A DNA stretch of 6,646 nt from contig JAEUWE010000111.1 of the NCBI GenBank assembly GCA_016791465.1, forward strand, positions 1 through 6,646. Reading direction: 5' to 3'. The position numbers and the translations under genes are program-made. Source of the stretch: Pseudobdellovibrionaceae bacterium. Its GTDB lineage: Bacteria; Bdellovibrionota; Bdellovibrionia; Bdellovibrionales; JAMPXM01. Position 1 is the first letter of the stretch. Each line of letters opens with the position of its first letter. This document shows positions 6,518-6,646 of this stretch, in pieces. The notes under the pieces are model-generated. The model ran no database searches. It saw only the letters and a program-made list of their open reading frames with translations, and was not told where the DNA came from.

Positions 6518-6646
6518 TACACGCTCATTATTTTACTCGTTGTTTTACTCGTCGCCAGCCCCGATCGGCTCCAGGCGGTCTCGGCAAAGACATTGGACTG
6601 GTCCGACGCTGTTTCTTTGGCAAAAACCGAGAACCCCGAGCTCTTG
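6506..6646 (+). CDS. TolC-family outer membrane efflux protein, N-terminal fragment
   Basis: Open from the ATG at 6506 to the window edge, 47 codons, with the rest of the gene outside. Residues 1-24 form a signal peptide: Asn-Arg-Leu, then a Leu/Val/Ile-rich core (7-17), with probable cleavage around LQA-V (24) or VSA-K (27). The mature start LDWSDAVSLAKTENPEL matches the usual opening of TolC-family proteins, in which a Leu-x-x-x-x-Ala-x-x-x-Ala segment is followed by Asn-Pro-Glu-Leu. Such proteins form the trimeric outer membrane channel of tripartite efflux pumps or type I secretion systems. The assignment rests on this short segment, so it is moderate. The ribosome-binding site is weak (AGAGA, close to the ATG) and lies in a predicted hairpin. 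The gene may be cotranscribed with the ligase or have its own promoter; partner pump genes would lie to the right. Confidence 0.68.
   Translation, partial: MNRLYTLIILLVVLLVASPDRLQAVSAKTLDWSDAVSLAKTENPELL

Noticed and set aside
1..6646. Search for CRISPR repeats, tRNA or rRNA genes, transposases, integration sites and phage genes
   Set aside because: No regularly spaced repeats, cloverleaf-like segments or mobile-element genes were seen; coding sequence fills almost the whole window.

Overview
This window reads as chromosomal DNA from a Gram-negative bacterium. It has moderate GC, long tightly packed genes, and three products built for a two-membrane envelope: a FecR-domain protein ending in an outer-membrane-type beta-barrel, a transmembrane Ser/Thr kinase with an extracytoplasmic domain, and the start of a TolC-type outer membrane protein. 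FecR plus Fn3-like modules, eukaryotic-type kinases and a FadD-type ligase together suggest Bdellovibrionota or another former deltaproteobacterium. That placement is inference; no rRNA or other taxonomic marker is present.

Layout. Positions 1-2013 (minus strand, C-terminus cut by the window edge) encode a Ser/Thr protein kinase with one transmembrane helix. The frame is open from a GTG at 2013 to the edge, and every kinase motif is readable. Upstream on the same strand, 2124-4523 encodes a 799-residue FecR-domain protein with an N-terminal membrane anchor, a Pro/Thr repeat linker, three beta-sandwich modules and a C-terminal beta-barrel-like region. These two genes are 110 bp apart with no convincing terminator between them and probably form one transcription unit. 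A 177-bp divergent intergenic region (4524-4700) separates them from the plus-strand genes. It holds a plausible sigma70-type promoter and a strong Shine-Dalgarno for the next gene. Positions 4701-6440 encode a long-chain fatty acid-CoA ligase (FadD type, 579 aa, all catalytic motifs intact). From 6506 to the right edge lies the first 47 residues of an exported protein that begins like TolC-family outer membrane efflux proteins. The 65 bp between these two genes contain nested inverted repeats that could be a terminator and/or an RNA structure covering the TolC-like start codon.

How the genes may work together. The FecR/barrel protein and the kinase look like an envelope pair: a large periplasmic and outer-membrane-facing protein beside a kinase whose C-terminal domain faces the periplasm, passing an envelope signal to cytoplasmic phosphorylation. 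This is inferred from adjacency and topology only. The ligase activates fatty acids for beta-oxidation or lipid synthesis and has no evident link to the kinase pair beyond sharing the divergent intergenic region. No CRISPR array, tRNA, rRNA, transposase or phage gene was seen. The best candidates for something undescribed are the FecR-barrel fusion with its neighbouring non-PASTA receptor kinase, and the dyad structure over the TolC-like start.
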